Source of the DNA: Gracilibacter sp.
GTDB lineage: Bacteria; Bacillota; Desulfitobacteriia; Desulfitobacteriales; Syntrophobotulaceae
Reading direction: 5' to 3'
Assembly: GCA_024637055.1 (NCBI GenBank)
Contig: JAGXFZ010000057.1
Coordinates: 1-51,539 of the forward strand
DNA length: 51,539 nt
Shown in pieces: positions 35,532-45,321 of the stretch. The translations under genes and the position numbers were made by a program. The notes under the pieces were generated by a model. The model made no database searches. It was not told the origin of the DNA and saw only the letters and a program-made list of their open reading frames with translations. How positions within the stretch are numbered: the stretch's first letter is position 1; each line of letters begins with the position of its first letter.

Positions 35532-36095
35532 CTATTTATCTTTATTATATATATTCATAGCCTCTTCTTGATTATCTTCAAGCCAAAGCAAAGTGGCTTG
35601 AAGACCTCTATCGATAACTTCCTGTAGCGTGTGCATTTCTTCTTTATTAAAAGCTGAGAGAACATGGTTAATAACGTCACTCTCTTCTTGAGGTCTCCCT
35701 ACTCCAATTTTTAGCCTCCAGAACTCTTGCGTTCCCAGTTCAGAGATTATTGACTTCAGCCCGTTATGCCCCCCTGAACTACCTTTGGAACGCAACCTCA
35801 ACCTACCTAGAGGTAAATCCATATCATCATGCACTATTAAAATATCCTGAGGTGACAGCTTATAGTATCCTACTAGTTCGGCTACTGCATAGCCACTGAG
35901 GTTCATATAAGTGTAGGGCTTAAGAAAAAGTGTCTTTTCCTCACCCAACTTTCCTTCTGAAAACTTACCCCGAAAATTAGTACGGTAAGTGAGATTTAAG
36001 TCTTTGACGACTTTATCAAGAAGCATAAAGCCAACATTATGCTTTGATCTATCATATTTTAAACCCGGATTACCTAAACCTATGACAGCCTTCAT
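35532..36095 (-). CDS. pth: Peptidyl-tRNA hydrolase
   Basis: Releases tRNA from prematurely dropped peptidyl-tRNA. The 187 residues show the start VIGLGNPGLKYDRSKHNVGF with the catalytic His20 and the Asn10 equivalent, KPYTYMNLSG, VHDDMDLPLGRLRLR and GSSGGHNGLKS. It reads toward fin and mfd on the same strand and is divergent from the PRC-barrel gene. Confidence 0.97.
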   Translation of the reverse strand: MKAVIGLGNPGLKYDRSKHNVGFMLLDKVVKDLNLTYRTNFRGKFSEGKLGEEKTLFLKPYTYMNLSGYAVAELVGYYKLSPQDILIVHDDMDLPLGRLRLRSKGSSGGHNGLKSIISELGTQEFWRLKIGVGRPQEESDVINHVLSAFNKEEMHTLQEVIDRGLQATLLWLEDNQEEAMNIYNKDK

Positions 36096-36210
36096 CGTTA
36101 CCTCTTCTCTGCATATTTTACCTATCTAGAGAATAAATCTATAGAGAACTCAATTTTAACGTTTTATCCCAAGCATTTTTGACTTAATTCGTATCTAAGG
36201 AGGAATGAAT

Positions 36211-36972
36211 ATGCTCGCCAGTAAAAAGTTCTTATCATTACCCATTATATCTTTAAAAGAAGGACAACAAATCGGTTTTGTTCGTAATATGGTGATTAAT
36301 CCCAAGACGAAATCTATCGTAGCCTTAGTAGTAGACCCGAAAGGTTTTTTTAAGGAACAGAGAATAATCCCTTTTAACAAAGTTGTAAGTCTCGGGGAAA
36401 ATGCTATTACTATCAGTACCGAAAGTCAGGTAGAAAAGGCAACCAACCTCCCTGACATTCTTGAACTACTAAGGGAAAAGGCAACAATTCTTGGAATTAA
36501 AGTAATAACTGAAAGCGGTAAAACTCTTGGTGTTACCGATGAATTCTATATTAATCCACTAAATGGACAGATCGCCAGTTTGGAAATTTCCGAAGGTAAA
36601 ATTGAAGGGCTTTTCAATGGTAAAGCTAGGTTAAGCGCAGAAGATATTCTTACCATCGGCCCTAATGTTATTGTAGTCGACAGTGATTGTGAATCCCGGC
36701 TGGAAATATACAATAAAGGGATAAGCGAGAATTTCAAATCATTTCTGCATATTGCTTCAAGTAAGGTCACTGAAAAAAGCCAGCGTCTTAAAGATTACTG
36801 GAAGAAAACTATTAAAGATAAAGATGAAAATGCTCTCGAAGTTCAAGATACTTGGGACGACTCGCTGATAGAAAGCGAAGAAATTACCCTTCATGAGGCC
36901 TGTACTAGTGAAAAACAAGATCCTAGTGAGGCTTCAGACGAAAAAAGCGATCGCGGTAAAGAAATCATTTGA
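36211..36972 (+). CDS. PRC-barrel domain protein (two barrels)
   Basis: One of only three genes on the plus strand. The 253-residue protein starts with two PRC-barrel-like beta domains: residues about 8-75 (LPIISLKEGQQIGFVRNMVI, ALVVDPKGFFKEQRIIPF) and about 90-155 (KVITESGKTLGVTDEFYI, SLEISEGKIEGLFNG). A charged, partly helical C-terminal tail follows, ending in a Glu/Ser/Asp-rich segment. ATG 36211 is preferred because AAGGAGG lies seven bases before it; an ATG six bases earlier is too close. There is no signal peptide. PRC barrels bind partner proteins or RNA; the partner here is unknown. In B. subtilis this slot between pth and prs is held by ctc. Confidence 0.85.
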   Translation: MLASKKFLSLPIISLKEGQQIGFVRNMVINPKTKSIVALVVDPKGFFKEQRIIPFNKVVSLGENAITISTESQVEKATNLPDILELLREKATILGIKVITESGKTLGVTDEFYINPLNGQIASLEISEGKIEGLFNGKARLSAEDILTIGPNVIVVDSDCESRLEIYNKGISENFKSFLHIASSKVTEKSQRLKDYWKKTIKDKDENALEVQDTWDDSLIESEEITLHEACTSEKQDPSEASDEKSDRGKEII

Positions 36973-36991
36973 ACCACAAATGTCTTACAAC

Positions 36992-37933
36992 TTAGCTAAA
37001 AAGTTTACTCACAGATAAATCTTCATGGATCCGTACTATGGCTTCTCCCAATAAGGGAGCAACAGATAGCACTTTAATCTTTGAACTCTCTTTTTCTTTA
37101 GAAAGTGGAATGGTATTTGTTACCACTACTTCCTTAATCACCGACTTATTTAATCTTTCTACAGCAGGTGAGGAAAGGACGGGATGGGTACAACAAGCGT
37201 AGACTTCCGTAGCACCTTTTTCTATTAGTACTGCAGCTGCTTGAGTAATCGTACCCGCTGTATCAATTATGTCGTCAATAAGAACTGCTGTTTTACCTTC
37301 TAATTCACCAATTACGTGCATGATCTCCGATACATTAGGTTCAGGGCGTCTTTTATCGACAATAGCCAAAGAAGCTCCAATCCTTTCAGCAAAATTCCTG
37401 GCCCTAGAAACTCCACCAATATCAGGAGAAACAACACAAATATCTTTAAGGTTTTTTTCTATAAAATACTCAGCAAGAATGGGAACCCCAGGAAGATGAT
37501 CGACTGGTATATCAAAAAATCCTTGAATAGCTGGGGCATGCAAATCCATGGCTACTAAACGAGTAGCACCAGCCGCAGTTATGATATTCGCCACTAGCTT
37601 AGCAGTAATAGGCTCTCTTGCTCTGGCCTTCCTTTCTTGCCTGGCATAACCGTAGTACGGAACAACTGCAGTGATCCTGGAAGCTGACGCTCTCCTTAAC
37701 GCATCCATCAAAATTAACAGTTCCATAATATTGTCATTGGTAGGTGAACAGGTCGGCTGAACAACAAAAACATCAGCTCCCCTAACACTTTCATTAATCC
37801 TAGTACTTATCTCGCCATCCTGAAAAGTTTTTACTTTAGCATCTCCCAAAGAGATACCGAGGTAATCAGCGATTTCGCCAGCTAACTGTCTGTTCGAATT
37901 GCCACAGAAAATTTTTAATTCTTTGGTTGCCAT
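36992..37933 (-). CDS. prs: Ribose-phosphate pyrophosphokinase
   Basis: Makes PRPP for purine, pyrimidine, NAD, histidine and tryptophan synthesis. From ATG 37933 it has 313 residues, the usual size; AGGGGGA precedes this ATG, unlike the in-frame ATG 14 codons upstream. Features are [20 protein letters not shown], the ATP site [20 protein letters not shown], and the PRPP loop [17 protein letters not shown]. It follows glmU by ten bases. NadC and the PurR regulator in this window both use PRPP. Confidence 0.97.
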   Translation of the reverse strand: MATKELKIFCGNSNRQLAGEIADYLGISLGDAKVKTFQDGEISTRINESVRGADVFVVQPTCSPTNDNIMELLILMDALRRASASRITAVVPYYGYARQERKARAREPITAKLVANIITAAGATRLVAMDLHAPAIQGFFDIPVDHLPGVPILAEYFIEKNLKDICVVSPDIGGVSRARNFAERIGASLAIVDKRRPEPNVSEIMHVIGELEGKTAVLIDDIIDTAGTITQAAAVLIEKGATEVYACCTHPVLSSPAVERLNKSVIKEVVVTNTIPLSKEKESSKIKVLSVAPLLGEAIVRIHEDLSVSKLFS

Positions 37934-37943
37934 AGTAATCCCC

Positions 37944-39305
37944 CTATTTATCTTTAGCTTTTTGCCAATTTTCAATTGTCTTTTGAGTTGCTCTTTCTAA
38001 GGCCAGCGCTTTTGATGGAACATCTTTGGTAATAGTAGAACCGGCTCCAATTACAGCATTTTCCCCAATATTTATAGGAGCAACAAGATTAGTGTTACTT
38101 CCAATGAAAACATCATCGTTAATTACAGTTTTATGCTTTTTATGTCCATCATAGTTACAGGTGATTGTTCCTGCTCCAATATTTACATTCTTCCCTAAAT
38201 AAGAGTCTCCTATATAGCTCAAGTGAGGAATCTTTGACCCTTCTCCCACAGAGCTGTTTTTTATTTCTACGAAATCACCGATTTTAACTCCTACACCTAA
38301 TTTAGTTTGTGGTCTTAGGTAAGCAAACGGTCCTACTAAACAATCCGGCCCGATAATAGCTTCGCGAGCAACGGTGTTTTCTATTCTACACCTTTTTTGG
38401 CAATAACAATCCTCAAGTATAGTACTCGGACCAATAATCGAACCTTCTTCAATCCTCGTCTTACCCTTAATAATACTAAACGGATGGATAATTACGTCTT
38501 GCTCCAATACTGTATCTGCATCAATAAAGACCGATGAAGGATTTACTATTGTTACTCCCTCCATCATCCAATATTTGCGAATTCTATCAAATAGTATATC
38601 TTCTGCCTCTGCTAACTGAACACGGTTGTTAATCCCAAGTGCTTGGGTAGAATCTGGCGTACAGTAAGTCTCTATCCGTTTTCCCTGAGAAAGCAAGATA
38701 TCAAATACATCTGTCAAATAATACTCGCCTTGAACATTTTTAGGAGTAATCCTAGCCAAAGCTTCTTGCAGAGAAAACCCTTCAAAACAATATGTACCTG
38801 TGTTAATTTCCTTTATTTTTTTCTGATATTCGTCTGAATCCTTCTCTTCAACTATAGCCTTAAACAAACCTTCATAGGTTATTATTCTTCCATAGCCATA
38901 CGGGTTATCCATATGGGCTGAGAGTACCGTAGCTGAAGCTTTGGATTTCTCGTGCAATTTTATAAGATAATCAAGAGTATCACTAGCTAGAAGGGGCTGA
39001 TCCCCACTTAATACCAAGACACCTTTACCTTTTTTTAAGAAAGGAACTGCCTGCAGAAGTGCATGGCCTGTTCCTAGTTGGTCATCTTGAATAACTATCT
39101 CAGACCTGCCCTTGATATGTTCCGTAACTACCTCTCGTCCATGACCAACTATTGTCAATACCTCTGATATTCCTATTTTCTCGACAGTATCCAGGACATG
39201 GTCAATAAGTGGTTTGCCAGCAAGCTTGTGCATAACCTTAGGCAACTCTGATTTCATACGGGTTCCTTTTCCCGCTGCAAGTATAATTGCAGTATACTCA
39301 GGCAT
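37944..39305 (-). CDS. glmU: Bifunctional GlmU: GlcN-1-P acetyltransferase / GlcNAc-1-P uridyltransferase
   Basis: Makes UDP-GlcNAc for peptidoglycan. From ATG 39305 the protein has 453 residues. The N-terminal nucleotidyltransferase domain begins with [20 protein letters not shown] and has VLSGDQPLL; the C-terminal left-handed beta helix contains hexapeptide repeats and the acetyl-CoA-site residues in [17 protein letters not shown] and VGPFAYLRP. The ribosome binding site GGAGGG lies eleven bases upstream, slightly far. It is the first gene of glmU-prs. Confidence 0.96.
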   Translation of the reverse strand: MPEYTAIILAAGKGTRMKSELPKVMHKLAGKPLIDHVLDTVEKIGISEVLTIVGHGREVVTEHIKGRSEIVIQDDQLGTGHALLQAVPFLKKGKGVLVLSGDQPLLASDTLDYLIKLHEKSKASATVLSAHMDNPYGYGRIITYEGLFKAIVEEKDSDEYQKKIKEINTGTYCFEGFSLQEALARITPKNVQGEYYLTDVFDILLSQGKRIETYCTPDSTQALGINNRVQLAEAEDILFDRIRKYWMMEGVTIVNPSSVFIDADTVLEQDVIIHPFSIIKGKTRIEEGSIIGPSTILEDCYCQKRCRIENTVAREAIIGPDCLVGPFAYLRPQTKLGVGVKIGDFVEIKNSSVGEGSKIPHLSYIGDSYLGKNVNIGAGTITCNYDGHKKHKTVINDDVFIGSNTNLVAPINIGENAVIGAGSTITKDVPSKALALERATQKTIENWQKAKDK

Positions 39306-39481
39306 TATATCTATAACCCTCCAATAATTCGTATCGATTAACAACTTTTACTATATTATTATACCTAGTGTTATTATAACGTTTATCGTAAGCAAATAAC
39401 AAATCAAATATTAACTTTTCTCTCCAGATTAGTCAATTACTATTCTTGCTATAATTTTTGTCAATAAAGGCACAAAACTAT

Positions 39482-39508
39482 AAAAAAGAGACCTCTCTAG
39501 GCCTCTTT
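39482..39508 (-). terminator. Terminator of spoVG
   Basis: AAAGAGACCT (39485-39494) and AGGCCTCTTT (39499-39508) pair over ten positions with one mismatch around CTCT. On the minus strand the stem runs into TTTTTTATAG. Confidence 0.88.
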
Positions 39509-39528
39509 AGTAATATCCCAATCCATTC

Positions 39529-39786
39529 CTATTCCAGACTCTTACCATACTCTTCAAGAACTCTTGTTTGAATCTTTTCCCTAGACGCAGATGAAATAGG
39601 GTGAGCAATATCACGGAAATCGCCTTCCGGTGTCTTACGGCTAGGCATTGCCACGAAGAGACCATTATTGCCCTCCACAACTTTAACGTCATGTACAACA
39701 AATTCGTTATCAAATGTGACTGATACCACTGCTTTCATCTTGCCTTCAGTATTAACCTTCCGAACTCTCACGTCAGTTATCTCCAT
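39529..39786 (-). CDS. spoVG: Septation and sporulation regulator SpoVG
   Basis: Small nucleic-acid-binding regulator linked to asymmetric septation, cortex formation and, in other Firmicutes, virulence or capsule genes. From ATG 39786 it has 85 residues, beginning [12 protein letters not shown] with the conserved core [20 protein letters not shown] and RDIAHPISS, very close to B. subtilis SpoVG. GGTGGTG precedes this start; the longer upstream frame adds no conserved sequence. A sigma-H-like promoter lies about 115 bases upstream. Confidence 0.96.
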   Translation of the reverse strand: MEITDVRVRKVNTEGKMKAVVSVTFDNEFVVHDVKVVEGNNGLFVAMPSRKTPEGDFRDIAHPISSASREKIQTRVLEEYGKSLE

Positions 39787-39895
39787 TTTGAGTATCACCA
39801 CCCTTCCCTTACGCCTCCACATACCTTCTTTCTTATTTCTCTATTTGGTAAAAAACTCCTTCTTATAAAAGAAAAAAAGTTTATTTATTTTTATC

Positions 39896-39923
39896 ACTCA
39901 CTAACCGTCCGTAAGATTCCTAC
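39896..39923 (-). promoter_or_regulatory. Sigma-H-like promoter of spoVG
   Basis: On the minus strand, GTAGGAATC (39915-39923) matches the sigma-H -35 pattern RnAGGAwww at all but the last base. After 12 bases it is followed by AGTGAGT (39896-39902), which matches RnnGAAT except at one base. B. subtilis spoVG is sigma-H dependent, so the site is plausible. Confidence 0.5.
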
Positions 39924-40003
39924 TTCAATAGAATAATTGGGGATCGCTCCTTGCCATCCATGGGCGTCGTAACGGACGCTAAGTTTCTGATAAGTTCAAC
40001 TAA

Positions 40004-40039
40004 CTATCAGTAGATGATGAAGAAAACTCCTACTGATAG
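40004..40039 (-). terminator. Inverted repeats after purR, weak terminator or alternative hairpins
   Basis: CTATCAGTAG (40004-40013) and CTACTGATAG (40030-40039) are perfect 10-bp complements. A third element, CTGATA near 39987-39992, can pair with TATCAG at 40005-40010 instead. The structure lies ten bases after the purR stop but lacks a U-tract. Confidence 0.4.
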
Positions 40040-40049
40040 AAGTTTCACT

Positions 40050-40871
40050 TTATAAATTATTATATAGCATATTTTTTGGTTTTACTGCACTTTGCTCTAT
40101 CGATGAATCGCTTACGTCAAACTGCAGAAGAGCCAAATAATTGTCTACAAGTCTGGTTACGTTCCAACTGGTATCTTCCATCAATATCCCTAGCCCAACT
40201 ACCTCTGCTTCAAATTCTTGCATTAGACTCATTATTCCCTTCGCGGTGCCGCCAGCTTTGATAAAATCATCAATAATTAGCACTTTCTTGCCTACACCTA
40301 AGGCTTTACGACCTAAAATCATGGTTTGTATTCTATCAGAAGATCCTGAAATATAGTTGATGCTTACCGAAGATCCCTCGGTGACTTTATTACCATGACG
40401 AACAATTACAGCAGGGACACCTAGACAATCAGCTGTCATTAAGGCTAGCGGGATTCCTTTGGTCTCAATGGTTACTACAACTTCTGGATTCCTTTTACGG
40501 AAAATACTAGCAAAAATAAGACCCAAAGGACGAACTATAGCTGGCTTATAAAGAATATCAGTTGTATATATAAATCCTCCAGGAAGCATTCTTTCTGACT
40601 TGCTTAATTCTTCTGCCAAATTTGCCAAAAAGATCTCAGCCTCTTCCTGATTAATAGAAGGTAAAAATCTTACTCCCCCGGCTGCTCCTGGAATTGTTTC
40701 TAGATAACCTCTACCTATTATTCGTAGACTTTCTTTAATTGTTCCCAAATCTTCACTAATAGTAGACTTAGCAGTATCAAATCGCTCGGCAAAGTAGCCT
40801 AATGATAATAATTCATTAGGGTGAGTTAAGAGTATTTCGGTTAGGGCGATAATCCTATCTGTTCTTTTCAT
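40050..40871 (-). CDS. purR: Pur operon repressor PurR
   Basis: Represses purine genes until PRPP rises. The 273-residue protein has a winged-helix N-terminus (about residues 1-70; RIIALTEILLTHPNE, FDTAKSTISEDLGTI) and a phosphoribosyltransferase-like C-terminal domain whose PRPP loop reads VLIIDDFIKAGGTA. The sequence around IPGAAGGVRFLP is typical of the Gram-positive PurR family, unrelated to E. coli PurR. It stands between the GntR gene and spoVG, its conserved location. No PurBox was noticed in this window. Confidence 0.96.
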   Translation of the reverse strand: MKRTDRIIALTEILLTHPNELLSLGYFAERFDTAKSTISEDLGTIKESLRIIGRGYLETIPGAAGGVRFLPSINQEEAEIFLANLAEELSKSERMLPGGFIYTTDILYKPAIVRPLGLIFASIFRKRNPEVVVTIETKGIPLALMTADCLGVPAVIVRHGNKVTEGSSVSINYISGSSDRIQTMILGRKALGVGKKVLIIDDFIKAGGTAKGIMSLMQEFEAEVVGLGILMEDTSWNVTRLVDNYLALLQFDVSDSSIEQSAVKPKNMLYNNL

Positions 40872-40931
40872 ATTATCATCTCTTTTTTATATATCTGTCT
40901 TATATAATACATATTAGTGCTTAGGACGCCT

Positions 40932-41609
40932 TTATTTACCACGTGCTATCTCCCTCAAAGCATCATACATTATATTGGCCGCATTCTCTATATGAGCAGC
41001 AGCTAAACTTTGAGCATCCTCAACATCATGCCTCGCTATGGCATCAACCATAGCCCTGTGTTCTTGAATGGCATTCTTAACCCTACCTGGAACCGCAAGT
41101 GAAGTAGTCCTAAATCTATGAATCTGTTCTCTTAGATTGGCCAGGATTGTAATAAGCCTTTCGTTTCTGCTGGCTTTATAAAGAAGTGCATGGAAATCCG
41201 TATCAGACTGCACCATCTCTTCTAAAGAATCTGGTTCTCTCTCATAGTGCAAGGCACGTTCCATAAGTTCGATTTCTTCCTGGGTAACTTTCTCAGCTGC
41301 CAGACCAGCGGCCAATCCTTCCAGAGCGGCACGAATCTCAAACACGTCTTTAACATCCTTAAACGAAACTCCTGCTACATATGCACCTTTTCTCGGGATC
41401 ATCACTACAAACCCTTCAAGCTCTAATTTGCGAATAGCTTCTCTAACAGGAGTCCTGCTCACTCCCATTTCTTCCGCAAGTTGTATTTCCATTAGGCGCT
41501 CCCCTGGTATAAGAACACCATTAACAATAGCCTCACGTAATGCTTCTAACACTATTTCTCTTAGCGGTTTATAGCTATCAAGTTTAACAGGTACTAAGCG
41601 TCTTTCCAA
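40932..41609 (-). CDS. GntR-family transcriptional regulator (FadR/FCD type)
   Basis: DNA-binding repressor or activator with a metabolite-sensing domain. The N-terminal winged helix (about residues 10-75) contains GERLMEIQLAEEMGVSRTPV and VREAIRKLELEGFVVM; the C-terminal FCD helical domain (about 85-215) contains DVFEIRAALEGLAAGLAAE, the DTDFHALLYKAS metal-ligand segment and EHRAMVDAIARHD. The ligand cannot be inferred. It lies between ispE and purR, 27 bases after ispE. It may control the adjoining genes or act elsewhere. Confidence 0.92.
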   Translation of the reverse strand: MERRLVPVKLDSYKPLREIVLEALREAIVNGVLIPGERLMEIQLAEEMGVSRTPVREAIRKLELEGFVVMIPRKGAYVAGVSFKDVKDVFEIRAALEGLAAGLAAEKVTQEEIELMERALHYEREPDSLEEMVQSDTDFHALLYKASRNERLITILANLREQIHRFRTTSLAVPGRVKNAIQEHRAMVDAIARHDVEDAQSLAAAHIENAANIMYDALREIARGK

Positions 41610-41636
41610 CTTTTTTCTCCCTTCAGATTATTTATA

Positions 41637-42509
41637 CTAAACAATGGTCTTCACAAGCCAAGTTTCATGAAACCCTCTATTAGCCAAGGACTCTTTTATA
41701 CCTAACCCTGACTCCCTATCAGGTAATATACCGAAAACCGATGAGCCACTCCCAGACATAAGTGCACCCCAACAACCTTTCTCTAACAACAATTCTTTTA
41801 TCTTTTTAATTTCAGGCACAAGTGAAAATGCAGTATTCTCCAATGAATTAAACATCATTTTTCCAATTTGTTCTCCACTGCCTTTTTGGAGAGCTTCAGC
41901 CCATAAATCCTTATCTAGTATAGATAATTCTCCCGTTTCGTCAAACAAGTTATATGCTTCTGAAGTATCAACTCCTTTACTAGGCTTAACTAGTATAAGG
42001 TTCATCTCAGGAGCTAGCGGTAACTTGGTAAGGTTTGTACCTGTACCTTCGCCCCATTGGGTCCCTCCTTTTAGACAAAAAGCAGTATCAGAACCACATT
42101 TTGCTGCAATTATTAAAAGCTTTTCATAGGAAAAAGGAAAACCGTATAACTTATTCAAACTTCTTAGCACAGCAGCAGCATCCGCACTTCCTCCCGCAAG
42201 ACCTGCTTGAAGAGGAATGTTTTTTTCAATACTTATGCTAATCCCCATATTCCCATAAATACTTTGTTTGCTCTTAAGTTCTTCCATAAACTGTGCGGCG
42301 GCTTTATAAGCAAGATTATTTTCACCACTTAAATCTCCACAAACGCACGTTATCCCTTCACCTTTTAATTCTACCTCTACCTGATCGTAAAGGGAAATCG
42401 CTTGAAAGACTGTTTGAATCATATGATACCCATCAGCTCTCAACCCGGTTACGGCCAAGGCAAGGTTAATTTTAGCGGGAGCAACAGTTTTAATGTTTGA
42501 AATAACCAT
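41637..42509 (-). CDS. ispE: 4-diphosphocytidyl-2-C-methyl-D-erythritol kinase
   Basis: GHMP kinase of the MEP isoprenoid pathway. The 290 residues include N-terminal VAPAKINLALAVTGLRADGYH, the ATP-binding glycine-rich loop IPLQAGLAGGSADAAAVLR and the C-terminal GALMSGSGSSVFGI. It follows cphA by about 120 AT-rich bases that contain a 10-bp inverted repeat (42534-42543 with 42578-42587) and several TATAAT-like elements, so it probably has its own promoter. Confidence 0.96.
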   Translation of the reverse strand: MVISNIKTVAPAKINLALAVTGLRADGYHMIQTVFQAISLYDQVEVELKGEGITCVCGDLSGENNLAYKAAAQFMEELKSKQSIYGNMGISISIEKNIPLQAGLAGGSADAAAVLRSLNKLYGFPFSYEKLLIIAAKCGSDTAFCLKGGTQWGEGTGTNLTKLPLAPEMNLILVKPSKGVDTSEAYNLFDETGELSILDKDLWAEALQKGSGEQIGKMMFNSLENTAFSLVPEIKKIKELLLEKGCWGALMSGSGSSVFGILPDRESGLGIKESLANRGFHETWLVKTIV

Positions 42510-42632
42510 TTTTTTATCCTTATATTATAGCATTATTTTCCTATATTATATTATACATTATTTTTTATTCATACCTCTAGGAAAATATTATTAGTTTGCT
42601 TTTTTAGGATTTGTTATCTTTAAATCTATTAT

Positions 42633-45257
42633 CTATAATACTAGTCTTTGCTTGTTTATATCTACCTCCAGCTGAGATATTATTCTTCTCAATGGACCTG
42701 CCTTCTCATAGAACATGACGACTATGTCACCATCTTGAGCACTCTGGATAGCTTCTCTAAAAGCCTCTTCCTCGCCTAGTACTTTCTTCATTTGACTAGG
42801 CTTCTTCCCTTCTCTTAACGCCTGCTGATAGATTATATCTGCAACTTCCCCTGGTCTTCTGCCTCTAAGATCGCGATCTTCTTTAATATATAGGAAATCT
42901 AATCCTTTGGCAGCTTCCCTAGCTAGTTTTTGTATTATGTCATCACTTCTATCTCCGGGTAATCCGATACATCCGATTATTTTCCGATGTTTAATACTTT
43001 TTAATGTTTTTATGACTTCTCTTATCCCTGCTGGATTATGACCATAATCCAAGATTACTTTAAAATTATTTAAGTCATATAATTCTAAACGCCCTTGGTT
43101 ATCTATGGTATCTTGCCCAAAGCTACAGATCGTCTTTCTTATCTGGGAAGCGTTATATCCAAGAGCCCAGCCAGCAGCAGTTGCTGCCAGCACATTTTGG
43201 ACATTATGTTGTGCTCTTCCTCCCCAAGCTATAGGTATTTTTGACAAGTTGCATATATTGTAACTTTTGGATCCTTCGCATACTAGAATCCTGTTCTTAT
43301 CAACTACAACAGCCGAACCGCCTAAGGCTAAGTGTTTGCAAATCTTCCTGTTTTGAAGCTGGGTACTAAATAAAATCGCTTTCCCCCTAGTTTGAGATGC
43401 CAATTTAACAACTTCTTTATCATCAGCGTTGAGAACCACATAGCTGTGTTTATTAACCATTTCAGCTACTAAACTTTTTACTTTAACCAAATCTTCTATG
43501 CTATCTATTCCGTACTGTTCTAAATGATCTTCAGAAATATTTGTAATGACCGCTACGTCTGCATAGTCATACCCTAACCCTGAACGTAGAATTCCACCCC
43601 TGGCTGTTTCAAGAACAGCCACTTGAACATCCGGATGTCGCAACACTACTTGAGCGCTGTAAGGACCACTAAGATCTCCTTTTGCCAAAAGCTGTCCGTT
43701 TATAAAGATCCCTTCAGTCGAAGTCATTCCTACCGCTATATTTTGATTCTGTAGAATTTTACCAATTAGGCGTACAACCGTCGTTTTCCCATTTGTGCCT
43801 GTAACAGATACGATCGGAATCCTTCCATTGCTTTGAGGAAAAAGCATATTTACAATCTCAGAACCGATATCTCTGCTTTGTCCTTTACTCGGGAGTAAAT
43901 GCATCCTTAACCCCGGAGCAGAATTAACTTCGATAATTCCCCCCTTTTGTTCCAAGTAAGATTTGCTAATATCTTCTAGAATCATATCAACCCCGGCGAT
44001 ATCAAGCTTAAGAACTTTTGACGCATACTCTGCAAGCCTAACGTTTTCCGGATGAACAATATCCGTAACATCCACTGCCGTAGCTCCTGTACTAAGATTG
44101 GCACTTTGCCTGAGCATAACTTTTTCACCCAAGAGTGGAATAGAATTCATATTTAAGCCTTTGCGATTAAGGTCCATGATGACAACTGAGTCCAAATGGA
44201 TTCTGGTAAGATAATTCTCATGTCCCTCCCCTCTCAAAGGATTACTGTTTTCTTGTTCTACAAGTTCTTTAATAGAAGACTTTCCGTCTCCAGTAACCAT
44301 AGGCGGAATTCTTTTAGCAGAAGCTACCAATTTTCCGCCAACAACCAAAAGTCGATAATTATTACCTTTTATGTATTCTTCAACAATAACTTTACTATCA
44401 TATGATTCAGCTAAACGAAAGGCACATAAAACTTCATTCTCTGTTGTTAGAGATAACGATACGCCTTTTCCTTGATTTCCTTGACACGGCTTAACAGCTA
44501 CACTCCCCTTAAACTCTCGAAATTTTTCCAAAATTTCTTCTTCAGAACTCACCACTACGCCACGCGGAACGGGAATCGCTGATTCATTAAGTATTTGACG
44601 GGTTAGCTGTTTATCTCCGGCTATATCTACCCCTATACATGATGTATGATCAGTCATCGCCGCCTGAATCTTTCTCTGGTAACGACCATATCCTAATTGA
44701 TAAAGGCTCCCATTGCCTAACCTTTGATAAGGTATGTCCCTATCTGTGCAAACATCTAGTATCGCTTTCGTTGATGGACCCGGTTGGTACTCACGTCTTA
44801 TTCTTTTCAGCCTCTCGATTAGCTCTCTAACTTCGGTCTCTTGTCTGTATAAGAGCTTAACAAGAATTTCCTGTGCAAAATAGAAAGCGTTTATAGCTGC
44901 TTCCTTACATTCATATTGATAAATTACTTCATATTGTTGTTGTTGTTCATTAATAAGTCGGGTTTTACCATAACGTACATCATCACCAGCTAAGTTTAAA
45001 AGTTCTATTGCAACATGTTCTAATACATGTCCTGGTAGTGTTCCTTCTTCTAGCCTTTCTAGAAACCCTCCTTCTCTGCCTCGAGAACAGGTATGGCTTA
45101 TGAGACTAGGTAAGCAATGCAACAATCTATTATTGAAATCGCCCAGTTCTTTCGTGGTTTTTCTTTGCCATTCGGAGATATCTACTACTCCTCGGACAAC
45201 GGGTTTATAGCTGAAATAATTTGCTCCCTCAATTGCCCTGACATGGTATATCTTCAT
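42633..45257 (-). CDS. cphA: Cyanophycin synthetase
   Basis: Builds cyanophycin, a polymer with a poly-aspartate backbone and arginine side chains, from Asp, Arg and ATP. The 874-residue protein is a complete CphA1-type enzyme: an N-terminal domain starting MKIYHVRAIEGANYFSYKP, an ATP-grasp domain (about 205-475; VKPCQGNQGKGVSLS, IIEVNSAPGLRMHLLPS), and a Mur-ligase-like domain with P-loop GTNGKTT (487-493) and VLDYGHNPAGI. It lies 64 bases after cphB and before ispE. Reports on Clostridium perfringens implicate cyanophycin in spore assembly, so the position next to yabG is suggestive. Confidence 0.96.
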   Translation of the reverse strand: MKIYHVRAIEGANYFSYKPVVRGVVDISEWQRKTTKELGDFNNRLLHCLPSLISHTCSRGREGGFLERLEEGTLPGHVLEHVAIELLNLAGDDVRYGKTRLINEQQQQYEVIYQYECKEAAINAFYFAQEILVKLLYRQETEVRELIERLKRIRREYQPGPSTKAILDVCTDRDIPYQRLGNGSLYQLGYGRYQRKIQAAMTDHTSCIGVDIAGDKQLTRQILNESAIPVPRGVVVSSEEEILEKFREFKGSVAVKPCQGNQGKGVSLSLTTENEVLCAFRLAESYDSKVIVEEYIKGNNYRLLVVGGKLVASAKRIPPMVTGDGKSSIKELVEQENSNPLRGEGHENYLTRIHLDSVVIMDLNRKGLNMNSIPLLGEKVMLRQSANLSTGATAVDVTDIVHPENVRLAEYASKVLKLDIAGVDMILEDISKSYLEQKGGIIEVNSAPGLRMHLLPSKGQSRDIGSEIVNMLFPQSNGRIPIVSVTGTNGKTTVVRLIGKILQNQNIAVGMTSTEGIFINGQLLAKGDLSGPYSAQVVLRHPDVQVAVLETARGGILRSGLGYDYADVAVITNISEDHLEQYGIDSIEDLVKVKSLVAEMVNKHSYVVLNADDKEVVKLASQTRGKAILFSTQLQNRKICKHLALGGSAVVVDKNRILVCEGSKSYNICNLSKIPIAWGGRAQHNVQNVLAATAAGWALGYNASQIRKTICSFGQDTIDNQGRLELYDLNNFKVILDYGHNPAGIREVIKTLKSIKHRKIIGCIGLPGDRSDDIIQKLAREAAKGLDFLYIKEDRDLRGRRPGEVADIIYQQALREGKKPSQMKKVLGEEEAFREAIQSAQDGDIVVMFYEKAGPLRRIISQLEVDINKQRLVL

Positions 45258-45321
45258 TAGTGGGCCTCCTATAGTTTTTGCTTCACTAGGATATTTTTTC
45301 CTTTTTTAGCATAATATATTC

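Noticed and set aside
39930-39985. Short 13-codon peptide ORF in the purR-spoVG gap
   Set aside because: No ribosome binding site and no recognisable leader-peptide composition.
42534-42587. TATTTTCCTA...TAGGAAAATA inverted repeat between cphA and ispE
   Set aside because: Stem is AT-rich with a 34-base loop and no U-tract; not strong enough to call a cphA terminator, so only mentioned under ispE.
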